Shown in pieces: positions 10,217 through 19,418 of a DNA stretch of 64,000 bases. The translations under genes and the position numbers were made by a program. Location of the stretch: the NCBI GenBank assembly GCA_905221095.1, contig CAJNBV010000003.1:124001-188000 (forward strand), written 5' to 3'. The notes beneath the pieces were generated by a model, which saw nothing but the letters and a program-made list of their open reading frames with translations, did not search any database and had not been told where the DNA came from. Within the stretch, counting starts at the first letter, position 1. Every line of letters begins with the position of its first letter. Origin of the DNA: a bacterium. GTDB lineage: Bacteria > Bacillota > Bacilli > Lactobacillales > Streptococcaceae.

Positions 10217-10245
10217 AATATACTCCTATTTGCCGAAAAAGTCAA
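10217..10245 (-). promoter_or_regulatory. lac operon (lacABCD) promoter
   Basis: On the minus strand TTGACT (10240-10245), a 17-bp spacer and TATATT (10217-10222). The predicted start falls near 10210, inside the downstream operator. Confidence 0.8.
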
Positions 10246-10275
10246 CAGTTAATGTTTGTTTTTGTGGTTTTTTAT

Positions 10276-11172
10276 CTAAAAGATTTCGATATCAAAACCA
10301 ATTTGATCCACTTGTCCTGGCTCTAAGAGGCGAACATTCTTCTTATCTTCTAGATGATCTCCTTCTTCAAGAGATGTTGACAGGCCAGACCATGGTTCAA
10401 AAGCAATGAAAGGTCCCTTATTCAAAGTTGACCAGATAATGAGATTTGAGAACTCTGCAAAGTGCACTTTCAATCCCTTATCATATTTACGAGAACGAAG
10501 GGCAATTGTTCTAGATTGCAATTCATCTAAGGTGACTGCATCCGTGCTGAAAAGATCATAACTAAGATCTAATTCTTTTTGATCCTCTAGCCATGGACTT
10601 CTATCTTGAAAATCCAGCATACCTGTTTCTGGGAAAGGGCGTGGAACAGAGCAAGTCTCTTCTTTCTCAAACTCTAAATAGTAGTCCTCATAGACTTCAT
10701 CATCCAGTAGAGGACAATTAAAGCCTGGATGTCCACCAATAAAGTAAGGCATGACCTTGCTAGTTTCTTTATTGAAAATCTTGTATTGGGTTCGTACTGT
10801 CTTTCCAGTAAGGATATAAGTGATTTCTAGGCGGAAATGATAAGGGTAGTTTTGATAGCTATTCTCATCGTCTTCAATTGCAAAAGTTACACTGTTTTCC
10901 GTTTGTTCAACTAATTCAAATTCTTTCTTACGAACCAAACCATGACGAGGAATCTTTCCTTTACTTTCTCGCCCTTCCTCATCTATATAGAAAGCTGTAT
11001 CCTCTCTCAATGAACCACAAATGGGGAAGAGAACAGGAGCTTGTCCACTCCAATAAGTAGCATCTCCTTGCCACAAATACTCCAGACCTTCAGCATCTTT
11101 TATAGAAGACAAAGCCCCACCAAAACTGTTAAATTGAACACTTAATTGTTCTGATTTTAATTCAATTACCAT
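10276..11172 (-). CDS. lacX: Aldose 1-epimerase-family protein, LacX type
   Basis: A 298-residue galactose mutarotase-like protein, the family of LacX found with streptococcal and lactococcal lac clusters. Features include FNSFGGALSSIKD at the N-terminus, FPICGSLRED, a His in IPRHGLVRKKEF, and a second in IGGHPGFNCP. This subfamily probably interconverts anomers of a sugar or sugar phosphate; the exact substrate is not evident. It lies upstream of the lac promoter and 100 bases after the PTS IIC gene, across a hairpin terminator, so it is probably expressed by partial read-through from the PTS operon. GGAG precedes the ATG. Confidence 0.8.
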   Translation of the reverse strand: MVIELKSEQLSVQFNSFGGALSSIKDAEGLEYLWQGDATYWSGQAPVLFPICGSLREDTAFYIDEEGRESKGKIPRHGLVRKKEFELVEQTENSVTFAIEDDENSYQNYPYHFRLEITYILTGKTVRTQYKIFNKETSKVMPYFIGGHPGFNCPLLDDEVYEDYYLEFEKEETCSVPRPFPETGMLDFQDRSPWLEDQKELDLSYDLFSTDAVTLDELQSRTIALRSRKYDKGLKVHFAEFSNLIIWSTLNKGPFIAFEPWSGLSTSLEEGDHLEDKKNVRLLEPGQVDQIGFDIEIF

Positions 11173-11198
11173 TATTTTCTCCGATTTCTTGATAGTTT

Positions 11199-11246
11199 AT
11201 AAAAAACTAGGCTGTCACTCCTAAAGGATGTCGACAACCTAGTTTT
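11199..11246 (-). terminator. Terminator after the galactitol-type PTS IIC gene
   Basis: AAAACTAGG pairs with CCTAGTTTT, with further pairing inside, and is followed on the minus strand by TTTTTT. It lies between the IIC gene and lacX, so lacX transcription requires read-through. Confidence 0.7.
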
Positions 11247-11272
11247 AACAATTTACATTTTATAGGAGCGCA

Positions 11273-12748
11273 TTATTTTGCTTTTGCTGCGTACTCTTCG
11301 TTACGTTTGATCATTTGTTTTCTGTACCAAGCAAAGATTCCGATATAGAATACAACGAAGACTACAGCACCAAGAATTGCTTTGATATCACCTGTTGTAG
11401 TGTTACCAATTGTCCAACCAAGAAGTTTTTCGATTGGTCCTTCAAGAGTTGAGTGAGTAATCAATTGAGTTTCGCTCACACCTGCTGGGAAGGCACCTAC
11501 ACCTTTAGCAAGTTCTGTTGCAAATGGTGCAATAAGTGTACCTGAAAGAAGGAAGAGTGGCAACAAGAGTGTTCCGAAGATAATCATACGGAGCAATTTA
11601 CCACGTGTTACAACCAAGAGAGCTGGAGTGACACCCATAGCGATGATACCTGCAAGTGGCAAGATACCATTTCCGACTTTTGAAAGAAGCACTGCTTCAA
11701 TCAACATGATTGGTGCAAGTACGTTGGCACAAGCCCAGATTTCAGCACGACCAGCGATGAATGGCCAGTCAAGACCGATATTGAATTTACGTCCTTGAAG
11801 ACGTTTAGTAGCAACGTTTGTAATACCTTGTGAAAGAGGTTCTACGGCAGCGATGAACCATGAACCAATAAGTGAGAAGAGTTCCAAAGATACACCGGCA
11901 GTCAAACCAAGAGACAACCAACCTTTGATAACGAGACGCCATTTATCTGCATCGACAACACCTTCAATTGGATGTGGAGTTCCCATAATACCGATAACGA
12001 TACCAAGAATGAAACCGATGAAGAATTTAGATCCCCAGAAACCGATTTTCTTGTTCAATTTAGCAGCATCAAAGTCATATTTATCAAGACCTGGGAAGAA
12101 TTTTTCAAAAATCTTATCCAAAACCATGATAACTGGGTTCATCATGTAGTTCATGTGAGTTGAAGTCATTGGAGATGAACTTGGAGCGTTAAGAAGGTCA
12201 TCAAATGTAGGTTTCATCAAGTCAGAGTTGATGATTTTAAGAACCCCAACAAGTACGATAGCTGCTGTAGCAATCAGTAGTGAAACCCCTTGGCTCACAC
12301 CGTTGTTGTCTGCATACCATTTAATCAAAAGACCTGTGATAGACAAGTGCCAGATATCAAAGATATCAACGTCAAGTGTATCTGTTTTCTTCATAACAAG
12401 CATCACTATGTTGACAATCAACATGATGAGCAAGAAGTAAAGTGTCCAAGCAGAACCCCAAGTGATTGTAGCAAGTGGTGCCCAACCAACGTCGGTAATA
12501 CTCAATTGAATACCAGTATTTTCAACGAATTTTGCAAGCGACGCTGAGAAAGCAGTGTTTAGCATACCGATGATAGCACCGATACCAGTAAGAGCGATGG
12601 CAAGTTTGATACCACCTTCAAGCGCTTTGGAGAATTTCACTCCAAAAAGTAGTGCCAATACTGTCAAAATGATTAACATGATGACAGGTCCACCCATATC
12701 TAAGATGGGTTTGAAAAAGTCTTTGATTAGGTCAAAGATTGCATCCAT
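11273..12748 (-). CDS. PTS enzyme IIC, galactitol (Gat) family
   Basis: A 491-residue integral membrane transporter of the galactitol-family IIC proteins (GatC/SgcC). It has about 10-12 hydrophobic segments. Recognisable stretches are the N-terminal FKPILDMGGPVIMLIILTVLALLFGVKF, ITWGSAWTLYFLLIMLIVNIVML and PLSQGITNVATKRLQGR. It is the last gene of an A-B-C operon of separate subunits. No polyol dehydrogenase is nearby; the tagatose pathway enzymes lie next door, so galactose, tagatose or galactitol are plausible substrates. The family is clear, the substrate is not. GGGAGG precedes the ATG. Confidence 0.85.
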   Translation of the reverse strand: MDAIFDLIKDFFKPILDMGGPVIMLIILTVLALLFGVKFSKALEGGIKLAIALTGIGAIIGMLNTAFSASLAKFVENTGIQLSITDVGWAPLATITWGSAWTLYFLLIMLIVNIVMLVMKKTDTLDVDIFDIWHLSITGLLIKWYADNNGVSQGVSLLIATAAIVLVGVLKIINSDLMKPTFDDLLNAPSSSPMTSTHMNYMMNPVIMVLDKIFEKFFPGLDKYDFDAAKLNKKIGFWGSKFFIGFILGIVIGIMGTPHPIEGVVDADKWRLVIKGWLSLGLTAGVSLELFSLIGSWFIAAVEPLSQGITNVATKRLQGRKFNIGLDWPFIAGRAEIWACANVLAPIMLIEAVLLSKVGNGILPLAGIIAMGVTPALLVVTRGKLLRMIIFGTLLLPLFLLSGTLIAPFATELAKGVGAFPAGVSETQLITHSTLEGPIEKLLGWTIGNTTTGDIKAILGAVVFVVFYIGIFAWYRKQMIKRNEEYAAKAK

Positions 12749-12792
12749 AACAGTTCCTCCCTTTTTTATTTATGAATGTTAACAAATTAAAA

Positions 12793-13098
12793 TTAGCTTA
12801 ATCCGTGTTCTTTGATAGCTGCTTCAATATTGTCAAATACTGGAGCGCTCATAGCTGGGATACGGAATAAGATTGGTCCAGCTTCGATAACTGGAATACC
12901 TGGCTCAAAACCAAGGTCTGTCGCAGCAATTGGTGTGAAGATGTCATAACCTTTGATAAGGTCTTCGTTAACGTCTTTTACCATAACTGCATCACAGTGA
13001 ACATCAAAACCGCGGTTTGAAAGTTCTTCTTCAAGAGCACTTTTAATTTGGTGGCTTGAGTTAACACCTGCACCGCAGGCGGCAAGAATTTTAATCAT
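12793..13098 (-). CDS. PTS enzyme IIB, galactitol family
   Basis: A 101-residue phosphotransfer subunit. The phosphocysteine is at the N-terminus in MIKILAACGAGVNSSHQIK, the P-loop-like CxxG form of galactitol/fructose-like IIB proteins. An in-frame Met at 13134 exists, but GGAGG lies 8 bases before the ATG at 13098 and the family begins at this Met. It takes phosphate from the IIA protein encoded upstream and gives it to the sugar on the IIC protein encoded downstream. Confidence 0.88.
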   Translation of the reverse strand: MIKILAACGAGVNSSHQIKSALEEELSNRGFDVHCDAVMVKDVNEDLIKGYDIFTPIAATDLGFEPGIPVIEAGPILFRIPAMSAPVFDNIEAAIKEHGLS

Positions 13099-13136
13099 AT
13101 GGATTTCCTCCGATTTAATATTTTTAATAGACAAGA

Positions 13137-13613
13137 TTAAGCGATTGCTTCAGCAATATAAGCATAAAGGGCTTCTGGTTCAGAAATTTTTGATAGGTCT
13201 TCAAGATGACCATTTCCAGTAAAGAAGTCCATCAACTGAGCAAGAATGTTTGTTTGACTTGAACTTGAGTTATTAATGATAAAGAAGAGTAAGGATACTT
13301 CTACTTCCTTATCTGGTGCAATCATATTGTGGAAAGTCACTGGTTTTCCTAATCGAACGACCACAACTTTTTCAGCTAGATTATGAACAATATCTGTATG
13401 AGGAATAGCCACATTCGGCAAATCCTTACCCAAAAATTCCATATCTAAGCCAGTTGGAAATGACTTTTCACGCGTGATCAAGGCTTCACGATAGGTTGGA
13501 GTCACGATTTCTCGTTCTTCCAATAAAGTTGCAACCTGATCAAAGAGATGTTCTTGATTATCCGCTTCTAAGCAAAACACAAGGTTTTTGTCAAAGAAAT
13601 GATCTAATCCCAT
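13137..13613 (-). CDS. PTS enzyme IIA, galactitol/fructose (PTS_IIA type 2) family
   Basis: A 158-residue phosphocarrier with the type 2 IIA fold. The likely active His is in LPNVAIPHTDIVHN (about residue 66); VEVSLLFFIINNSSSSQTNILAQLMDF also fits the family. The frame extends to an ATG at 13634, but the promoter predicts a transcript start near 13643 and AAGGG sits 8 bases before ATG 13613, so I use 13613. First gene of the three-gene PTS operon. Confidence 0.86.
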   Translation of the reverse strand: MGLDHFFDKNLVFCLEADNQEHLFDQVATLLEEREIVTPTYREALITREKSFPTGLDMEFLGKDLPNVAIPHTDIVHNLAEKVVVVRLGKPVTFHNMIAPDKEVEVSLLFFIINNSSSSQTNILAQLMDFFTGNGHLEDLSKISEPEALYAYIAEAIA

Positions 13614-13649
13614 AAGGTTTTCCCTTCTTTCCATTAACTTTATGCTATA

Positions 13650-13678
13650 AGTATAACACTATATGAAATCGTTGTCAA
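13650..13678 (-). promoter_or_regulatory. Promoter of the galactitol-type PTS with overlapping CcpA site
   Basis: On the minus strand TTGACA (13673-13678), a 17-bp spacer and TATACT (13650-13655). The segment 13664-13677 reads TGAAATCGTTGTCA on the plus strand, a full match to the cre consensus TGWAANCGNTNWCA, and overlaps the -35. This predicts repression by CcpA in glucose. Confidence 0.85.
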
Positions 13679-13791
13679 TATTTTTCTGTTGTTTTTTGTC
13701 TCTTTTTTTATATTTTTGTTGTTTTTATAGTTTGCGTCATAAAAATAAACACATAAACAAACAATTAAAACATTTTTTTGTTCTAGAAACT

Positions 13792-13820
13792 AAAAAAGCA
13801 GACCATTTAAGCCTGCTTTA
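13792..13820 (-). terminator. lepA terminator
   Basis: AAAGCAG pairs with CTGCTTT around a short loop; a T-run follows on the minus strand, about 50 bases after the lepA stop. Confidence 0.75.
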
Positions 13821-13872
13821 CTATTGATTCTTATATAAATTTCCTATTAACAAGAAAAACAATTCTGATAAC

Positions 13873-15696
13873 TTATTCTTCATCCATGCTCAAGACGCTG
13901 AGGAAGGCTTCTTGCGGAACTTCTACTGATCCGATAGCTTTCATGCGTTTCTTACCAGCTTTTTGTTTTTCAAGCAGTTTACGTTTACGAGAAACGTCAC
14001 CACCGTAACATTTAGCAAGTACATTCTTCCGAAGGGCCTTGATATCAGTACGAGCCACAATCTTGTGCCCAATAGCTGCTTGAATCGGAACTTCAAATTG
14101 TTGTCGAGGAATAATTTTCTTGAGTTTATCAACGATGAGTTTCCCACGTTCGTAGGCAAAGTCCTTGTGAACGATAAAGCTGAGGGCATCTACCTTATCT
14201 CCATTGAGGAGGATATCCATTTTCACCAGCTTAGATGGGCGGTACTCTGACAATTCATAGTCAAAGCTTGCATAACCACGAGTCGAAGACTTGAGCTTAT
14301 CAAAGAAGTCAAAGACAATTTCAGCAAGAGGAATTTGATAGATGACATTAACACGATTGTCATCAATATAGTCCATAGTCACAAAGTCCCCACGCTTGCG
14401 CTGAGCCAATTCCATTACTGCCCCGACAAACTCCTGCGGTACCATGATTTGAGCTTTAACATAAGGCTCTTCAATGGTCGCAATCTTGGTTGGGTCTGGA
14501 AACTCTGATGGGTTTGAAACATCCATAGACTCCCCGTCTGTCAAATTAACCTTGTAAATAACGGATGGAGCTGTCATGATGAGGTCGATATTGAACTCGC
14601 GCTCCAAACGTTCTTGGATAACATCCATATGAAGAAGTCCAAGGAAACCACAACGGAAACCAAATCCAAGTGCCTGAGATGTTTCTGGTTCAAACTGCAA
14701 GCTGGCATCATTCAGTTGCAATTTTTCAAGGGCTTCACGAAGGTCATTGTACTTGTTTGACTCAATTGGGTAGAGGCCCGCAAAGACCATAGGATTCATC
14801 TGCTTGTAGCCATGCAATGGCTCTGCCGCAGGATTGGTTGCCAAGGTAACGGTATCACCCACACGAGTGTCCTGAACCGTCTTAATAGAGGCCGCAATAT
14901 AACCAACGTCACCAGTCGCAAGGAAATCACGACCAACTGCTTTAGGTGTGAAGATACCAACTTCCGTAACATCAAAGGTCTTGCCATTGCTCATGAGCTG
15001 AATCTTATCGCCAGGTTTAACAACTCCGTCCATAACACGAACTTGGAGGATAACCCCACGGTAAGCATCGTAAACAGAGTCAAAAATTAAAGCCTTCAGT
15101 GGTGCTGTAACATCACCTGTTGGTGCTGGCACTTTTTCTACGATTTGCTCGAGGATTTCTTCGATACCGATACCAGCTTTTGCTGATGCTAAGACTGCTT
15201 CGCTGGCATCCAAACCAATGACATCTTCAATTTCTGTACGCACGCGCTCAGGATCTGCTGCTGGTAGGTCAATTTTGTTAATGACTGGCATGATTTCCAA
15301 ATCATTGTCCAAGGCTAGATACACGTTGGCAAGAGTTTGAGCCTCAATTCCTTGGGCAGCATCGACCACCAAAATAGCACCCTCACAGGCAGCGAGTGAA
15401 CGTGAAACTTCATAGGTAAAGTCAACGTGCCCTGGCGTGTCAATCAAATGGAAAATATAAGTTTCCCCATCTTTTGCAGTATAATTGAGCTCGATGGCAT
15501 TGAGTTTAATGGTAATCCCACGTTCTCGCTCTAGATCCATGCTGTCCAAAAGTTGAGCTTGCATTTCACGACTGGAAACTGTCTCTGTCTTTTCCAAAAT
15601 GCGGTCTGCTAGAGTCGACTTTCCATGGTCAATATGGGCGATAATAGAGAAGTTACGGATCTTCTCCTGTCGTTTTTTCAATTCTTCTAAGTTCAT
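13873..15696 (-). CDS. lepA: Elongation factor 4 (LepA), ribosome back-translocase GTPase
   Basis: A 607-residue translational GTPase that acts on stalled or mis-translocated ribosomes. The G domain shows AHIDHGKST (G1), DTPGHVDF (G3) and NKIDLP (G4), followed by EF-G-like domains and the LepA-specific C-terminus ([13 protein letters not shown] segment, [23 protein letters not shown]). The open frame extends 21 codons further, but the ATG at 15696 has AGGAAG upstream and gives the standard [21 protein letters not shown] start and length. Confidence 0.97.
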   Translation of the reverse strand: MNLEELKKRQEKIRNFSIIAHIDHGKSTLADRILEKTETVSSREMQAQLLDSMDLERERGITIKLNAIELNYTAKDGETYIFHLIDTPGHVDFTYEVSRSLAACEGAILVVDAAQGIEAQTLANVYLALDNDLEIMPVINKIDLPAADPERVRTEIEDVIGLDASEAVLASAKAGIGIEEILEQIVEKVPAPTGDVTAPLKALIFDSVYDAYRGVILQVRVMDGVVKPGDKIQLMSNGKTFDVTEVGIFTPKAVGRDFLATGDVGYIAASIKTVQDTRVGDTVTLATNPAAEPLHGYKQMNPMVFAGLYPIESNKYNDLREALEKLQLNDASLQFEPETSQALGFGFRCGFLGLLHMDVIQERLEREFNIDLIMTAPSVIYKVNLTDGESMDVSNPSEFPDPTKIATIEEPYVKAQIMVPQEFVGAVMELAQRKRGDFVTMDYIDDNRVNVIYQIPLAEIVFDFFDKLKSSTRGYASFDYELSEYRPSKLVKMDILLNGDKVDALSFIVHKDFAYERGKLIVDKLKKIIPRQQFEVPIQAAIGHKIVARTDIKALRKNVLAKCYGGDVSRKRKLLEKQKAGKKRMKAIGSVEVPQEAFLSVLSMDEE

Positions 15697-15724
15697 GATT
15701 CTCTTCCTTTCAGGGTATCTATTT

Positions 15725-15753
15725 ATTATAAATTGTTTTTGATATTTTGACAA
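15725..15753 (-). promoter_or_regulatory. lepA promoter
   Basis: On the minus strand TTGTCA (15748-15753), a 17-bp spacer and TATAAT (15725-15730), just upstream of the ATG used. The ATG at 15759 would lie upstream of this promoter, which supports the shorter protein. Confidence 0.7.
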
Positions 15754-15774
15754 GACCATACCCTGCTAGGAGTA

Positions 15775-16503
15775 CTAATCTTCAGCGACAAAGCCGTCAT
15801 TTTCGATAAAGTGGTGTTCTGTCATTCCTTGGTCTTTAAAAACAATCCCATGAAGGACACCACCATAAACAGCTCCTCCGTCCATGCCAATCTTGCCATC
15901 TTCTGTAGTCCAAAGTTCAGCTGTACCTCGGTCTTGCTTCAACAAACCATAAACTGGTGTATGACCAAAGACAATGATTTTTCCAGTATGATTTTCAGCT
16001 TCGTGGAATGGTTTTCTGAGCCAAACTTTCTTGTAGTCTGTCGTTTCATGCCAGTCCTCTAATGTCAAATCAACGCCAGCATGAACAAAGATATACTTGT
16101 CTGTCTCTACCACAAATGGCATTTGACGAATAAATTCGACCAAATCTGCTGCTTCAGTAGCAACACGCTTGGCATCTTCTACTCCGTCAACAGGAGCATC
16201 CAAGGGACGACCTAAAATAGAGTTAATAGTTGTATCTCCACCATTGCGACGATAGTGGTCATAGCTTTCTTCTGGGTCATCGAGCCAAGTCAGAAACATA
16301 TACTCATGATTTCCTGACAAACAGATAGCCCCTTGATTGTCCACTAAATCCTTAACCATTTCAAGAACACGGCGACTATCCTCACCGCGGTCAATCAAAT
16401 CACCCAAAAAGAGCAACTGGGTCTGACCATCCCATGTTTTGAGAAGGTCTTCTAGCATCCCAGCTTTTCCGTGAACATCTCCAATTACATAATAGTCTGT
16501 CAT
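15775..16503 (-). CDS. Calcineurin-like metallophosphatase (bis-5'-nucleosyl/Ser-Thr phosphatase type)
   Basis: A 242-residue cytoplasmic metallophosphoesterase. The family metal motifs are in order: GDVHGKAGML (about 8-17), LGDLIDRGEDSRR (about 34-46), SGNHEYM (about 79-85) and FGHTPVYG (about 175-182). This set is shared by symmetrical diadenosine tetraphosphatases and PP1-like protein phosphatases, and sequence alone does not separate them. It begins one base after the recN stop, so it is the last gene of the xseA-to-recN operon. Confidence 0.82.
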   Translation of the reverse strand: MTDYYVIGDVHGKAGMLEDLLKTWDGQTQLLFLGDLIDRGEDSRRVLEMVKDLVDNQGAICLSGNHEYMFLTWLDDPEESYDHYRRNGGDTTINSILGRPLDAPVDGVEDAKRVATEAADLVEFIRQMPFVVETDKYIFVHAGVDLTLEDWHETTDYKKVWLRKPFHEAENHTGKIIVFGHTPVYGLLKQDRGTAELWTTEDGKIGMDGGAVYGGVLHGIVFKDQGMTEHHFIENDGFVAED

Positions 16504-16504
16504 C

Positions 16505-18172
16505 TTATTTCTCCCTGTTTCTCAACAATTCTCTGGCTTGCGTCAGGGCTGCTTCTGTCACATCATCACCTGCCAACATCTTGGCAACTTCCTCCACTCG
16601 CTCTTCAACCGTCAAAAGACGAACAGTCGAAACCGTTGAATGCTCATTACTAATCTTCTCAATAAAGAATTGATAATCTGCAATCGCAATCACTTGTGGC
16701 AAATGGGAAATAGCCAGAACCTGACCATGCTGGCCAATCTTGTGAATCTTCTGCGCAATAGCCTGAGCTACACGACCTGACACTCCCGTATCCACCTCAT
16801 CAAAGACAATGCTAGTCTTACCTTCTTTGCGAGAAAAGGCAGATTTAATGGCTAGCATGAGACGGGATAATTCCCCACCAGATGCAACCTTGACCAAGGG
16901 TTTAAAATCTTCGCCAGGGTTGGTTGATATGTAAAACTCAACCATTTCATTTCCCTCACGACTGAATTTTCCCTTGCTAAAACGAACCTGAAACTGGGCT
17001 TTTTCCATATAAAGATCCTGCAGTTCTTGTTTAATCTCAGCTTCCAGCTGCTGGGCCAAATCATGACGAGCAGATGCAAGCTGACCTGCCAAATCGACAA
17101 GGTTGACTTCCAACTTCTTAAGTTCTGCCTCCATGTCCTCAGACGAAAGGTTATTACCTGTCAAGAGATTGTATTCTTCTGTAATCTTGGCAAAATACAG
17201 CAAAACATCATCCACAGTCCCACCGTACTTACGGGTAATAGTATGAAGGAGATCCAAACGATTCTCAACCTGCATGAGACGATTGCCGTCAAAATCAAGG
17301 TCCTCAATGATAACTTCCAGACGTTTGCTAATGTCTTCTAAGACATAGTAGGTCTCAGACAGAGAGCTTGAAATTTCACGGTATTCAGGGTCATACTCTT
17401 CAACACTTTCCATGTCATTCATGGCCATACGAACATTAGCTAGACTTGAAAACTCTTCATTATCCAACATGCTGTAGGCATTGGTCAATGTATCCGCAAT
17501 ATTTTTATGGTTGAGGAGTTTATCACGCTCTTGGTTGAGAGCCAGATCTTCACCAGCCTGCAAGTTTGCAGCCTCAATCTCTGCCATTTGAAATTCCAAC
17601 ATTTCAATACGAGCCTTGTGTTCCTGTTGGTTTTTCTTGACTTCCAGAACCTGCTTGCGCATTTTTCGATAAGCATCAAAACTCGTCTGATAGGTTTCTT
17701 TTAAGTCCCAAAAAGCTACATCGCCAAATTCATCCAACATCTGGATATGCAGTTGGGGACGCATTAACTCCTCTTGGTCATGCTGACCATGAATATCTAC
17801 TAGATGTTGTCCAATAGCACGCAAAACCGACAGATTGACCATCTGGCCATTTACACGGCTAATACTACGACCATTTTGCAGAATTTCCCGACGGATGATA
17901 ATCTCATCACCCAATTCCAAACCTTGCTCATCAAAAATTTCCTGCAAAAGGCGACTATTCTCAACTGAGAAAAGTCCCTCAATCTCTGCCTTTGGTGCAC
18001 CATGACGAATAACATCTGTCGTCGCACGAGCTCCCAACATCATATTCATGGCATCAATGATAATCGACTTCCCTGCACCTGTTTCACCAGTCAGGACAGT
18101 CATTCCCTTTTCAAAATTGAGGGAAATAGCCTCAATAATGGCAAAGTTTTTTATCGAAATTTCAAGTAACAT
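16505..18172 (-). CDS. recN: DNA repair protein RecN
   Basis: A 555-residue SMC-like ATPase acting early in double-strand break repair. Walker A is at the N-terminus (LTGETGAGKSIIIDAM, about 26-41), followed by a long coiled-coil middle. The ABC signature (VASGGELSRLMLAIK) and Walker B (IVFDEVDTGVSGR) are near residues 430-480. Length matches the family. Six bases after argR, so co-transcribed. In naturally transformable streptococci it also supports uptake of transforming DNA. Confidence 0.96.
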   Translation of the reverse strand: MLLEISIKNFAIIEAISLNFEKGMTVLTGETGAGKSIIIDAMNMMLGARATTDVIRHGAPKAEIEGLFSVENSRLLQEIFDEQGLELGDEIIIRREILQNGRSISRVNGQMVNLSVLRAIGQHLVDIHGQHDQEELMRPQLHIQMLDEFGDVAFWDLKETYQTSFDAYRKMRKQVLEVKKNQQEHKARIEMLEFQMAEIEAANLQAGEDLALNQERDKLLNHKNIADTLTNAYSMLDNEEFSSLANVRMAMNDMESVEEYDPEYREISSSLSETYYVLEDISKRLEVIIEDLDFDGNRLMQVENRLDLLHTITRKYGGTVDDVLLYFAKITEEYNLLTGNNLSSEDMEAELKKLEVNLVDLAGQLASARHDLAQQLEAEIKQELQDLYMEKAQFQVRFSKGKFSREGNEMVEFYISTNPGEDFKPLVKVASGGELSRLMLAIKSAFSRKEGKTSIVFDEVDTGVSGRVAQAIAQKIHKIGQHGQVLAISHLPQVIAIADYQFFIEKISNEHSTVSTVRLLTVEERVEEVAKMLAGDDVTEAALTQARELLRNREK

Positions 18173-18178
18173 ATAGAC

Positions 18179-18610
18179 CTACCAATTTTTTACTTGTTCA
18201 AAGATTTCCTCGGCTAGACTTTCACTTCTGGCAATGACTAAAATTGAGCTATCATCAGCCAAACAGCTGAAAATCTTGTTCGCAAAAGTCTCGATTAACT
18301 GAGCTTTTACAAAGGCTGTATTTCCTGGGATAACCTGGAGATTGATCATCTTGTCCATCAAGTCAGCCGATTCGATATTGTCTTCAGCCAATTGCAAACT
18401 TTTTACGATTGATTTTGGCAATTCATAGACATAGGTGTTGTCTCTCAAAGGAATTTTGACAATACCTAGTTCTTTGATATCTCGTGATACCGTTGCCTGA
18501 GTAGCAGTGATGCCTGCTTCTTTCAAATGTTCTACGATTTCTTCCTGCGTACCGATTTGATAATCTGTCACAAATCGTCTAATTTTTTCAAGTCTCTCTT
18601 TTTTATTCAT
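18179..18610 (-). CDS. argR: ArgR/AhrC-family arginine regulator
   Basis: A 143-residue regulator: N-terminal winged helix (GTQEEIVEHLKEAGITATQATVSRDIKELGI, about 20-50) and a C-terminal oligomerisation/arginine-binding domain (VIPGNTAFVKAQLIE, CLADDSSILVIARSE). Arginine-loaded hexamers bind ARG boxes to control arginine metabolism and transport. A second family member is at 40.9 kb; mitis-group streptococci commonly have several that work together. Its start overlaps the tlyA stop by 8 bases, and it sits in the tlyA-recN operon as in many Firmicutes. Confidence 0.93.
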   Translation of the reverse strand: MNKKERLEKIRRFVTDYQIGTQEEIVEHLKEAGITATQATVSRDIKELGIVKIPLRDNTYVYELPKSIVKSLQLAEDNIESADLMDKMINLQVIPGNTAFVKAQLIETFANKIFSCLADDSSILVIARSESLAEEIFEQVKNW

Positions 18611-19418
18611 TTTTAAATTGACTATGCGCCCTCTCTACTACTTCTTCAATCTCAGCAAGAACCTGATTGCTTGCTGACTCTTCTTTTTTCAAATACGCTA
18701 AAAATTCAATATTTCCATGCCCACCTTGGATGGGAGAAAAATCCAAACCAAGGACTGAAAAGCCTTCCTCTACTGCCATAGCTGTGACAGATTCAAGGAC
18801 ATTTTGGTGAACCTTGGCATCTCGAATAATTCCATTTTTCCCAATCTGCTCACGTCCTGCCTCAAACTGAGGCTTAACTAGAGCCACAACCTGACCTTGA
18901 TCGGCTAACACTCGGTGCAAGGCTGGCAGAATCAGACTGAGAGAAATGAAACTCACATCAATACTGGCAAAGCACGGTTCCTTTTCAAAGTCAGTCTTTT
19001 CAGCATAACGGAAATTGAACTGCTCCATACTGACAACCCGCGGGTCTTGGCGTAATTTCCAAGCCAACTGATTAGTGCCGACATCGACTGCAAAGACTAA
19101 CTCAGCACCATTTTGCAACATGACGTCGGTAAAGCCCCCGGTAGAAGCACCGATATCAATCGTTGTTGCCCCTTCTACTGACAAGTCAAAGACCTGCAAG
19201 GCCTTTTCCAATTTCAAGCCACCACGGCTGACATACTTGAGTTTCTCGCCCTTGAGTTTTAGCTCGGTGTCGTCAGGGATTTTCTCTCCTGGTTTGTCAA
19301 AACGTTCTCCATTCAGTACTGCTACGACTAGTCCAGCCATGACACCGCGCTTGGCCTGTTCTCGCGTTTCAAACAAGCCCTGTTTATAAGCTAGTACATC
19401 CACTCTTTCCTTAGCCAT
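18603..19418 (-). CDS. tlyA: TlyA-family rRNA 2'-O-methyltransferase (hemolysin A homologue)
   Basis: A 271-residue protein with an N-terminal S4 RNA-binding domain ([29 protein letters not shown]) and a C-terminal FtsJ-like SAM-dependent methyltransferase domain (TIDIGASTGGFTDVML, VFAVDVGTNQLAWKLR, SIDVSFISLSLILP). Family members methylate 2'-hydroxyls in 16S and/or 23S rRNA; the hemolysin name is historical. It overlaps ispA by 8 bases and argR by 8 bases, a tightly coupled operon. Confidence 0.92.
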   Translation of the reverse strand: MAKERVDVLAYKQGLFETREQAKRGVMAGLVVAVLNGERFDKPGEKIPDDTELKLKGEKLKYVSRGGLKLEKALQVFDLSVEGATTIDIGASTGGFTDVMLQNGAELVFAVDVGTNQLAWKLRQDPRVVSMEQFNFRYAEKTDFEKEPCFASIDVSFISLSLILPALHRVLADQGQVVALVKPQFEAGREQIGKNGIIRDAKVHQNVLESVTAMAVEEGFSVLGLDFSPIQGGHGNIEFLAYLKKEESASNQVLAEIEEVVERAHSQFKNE

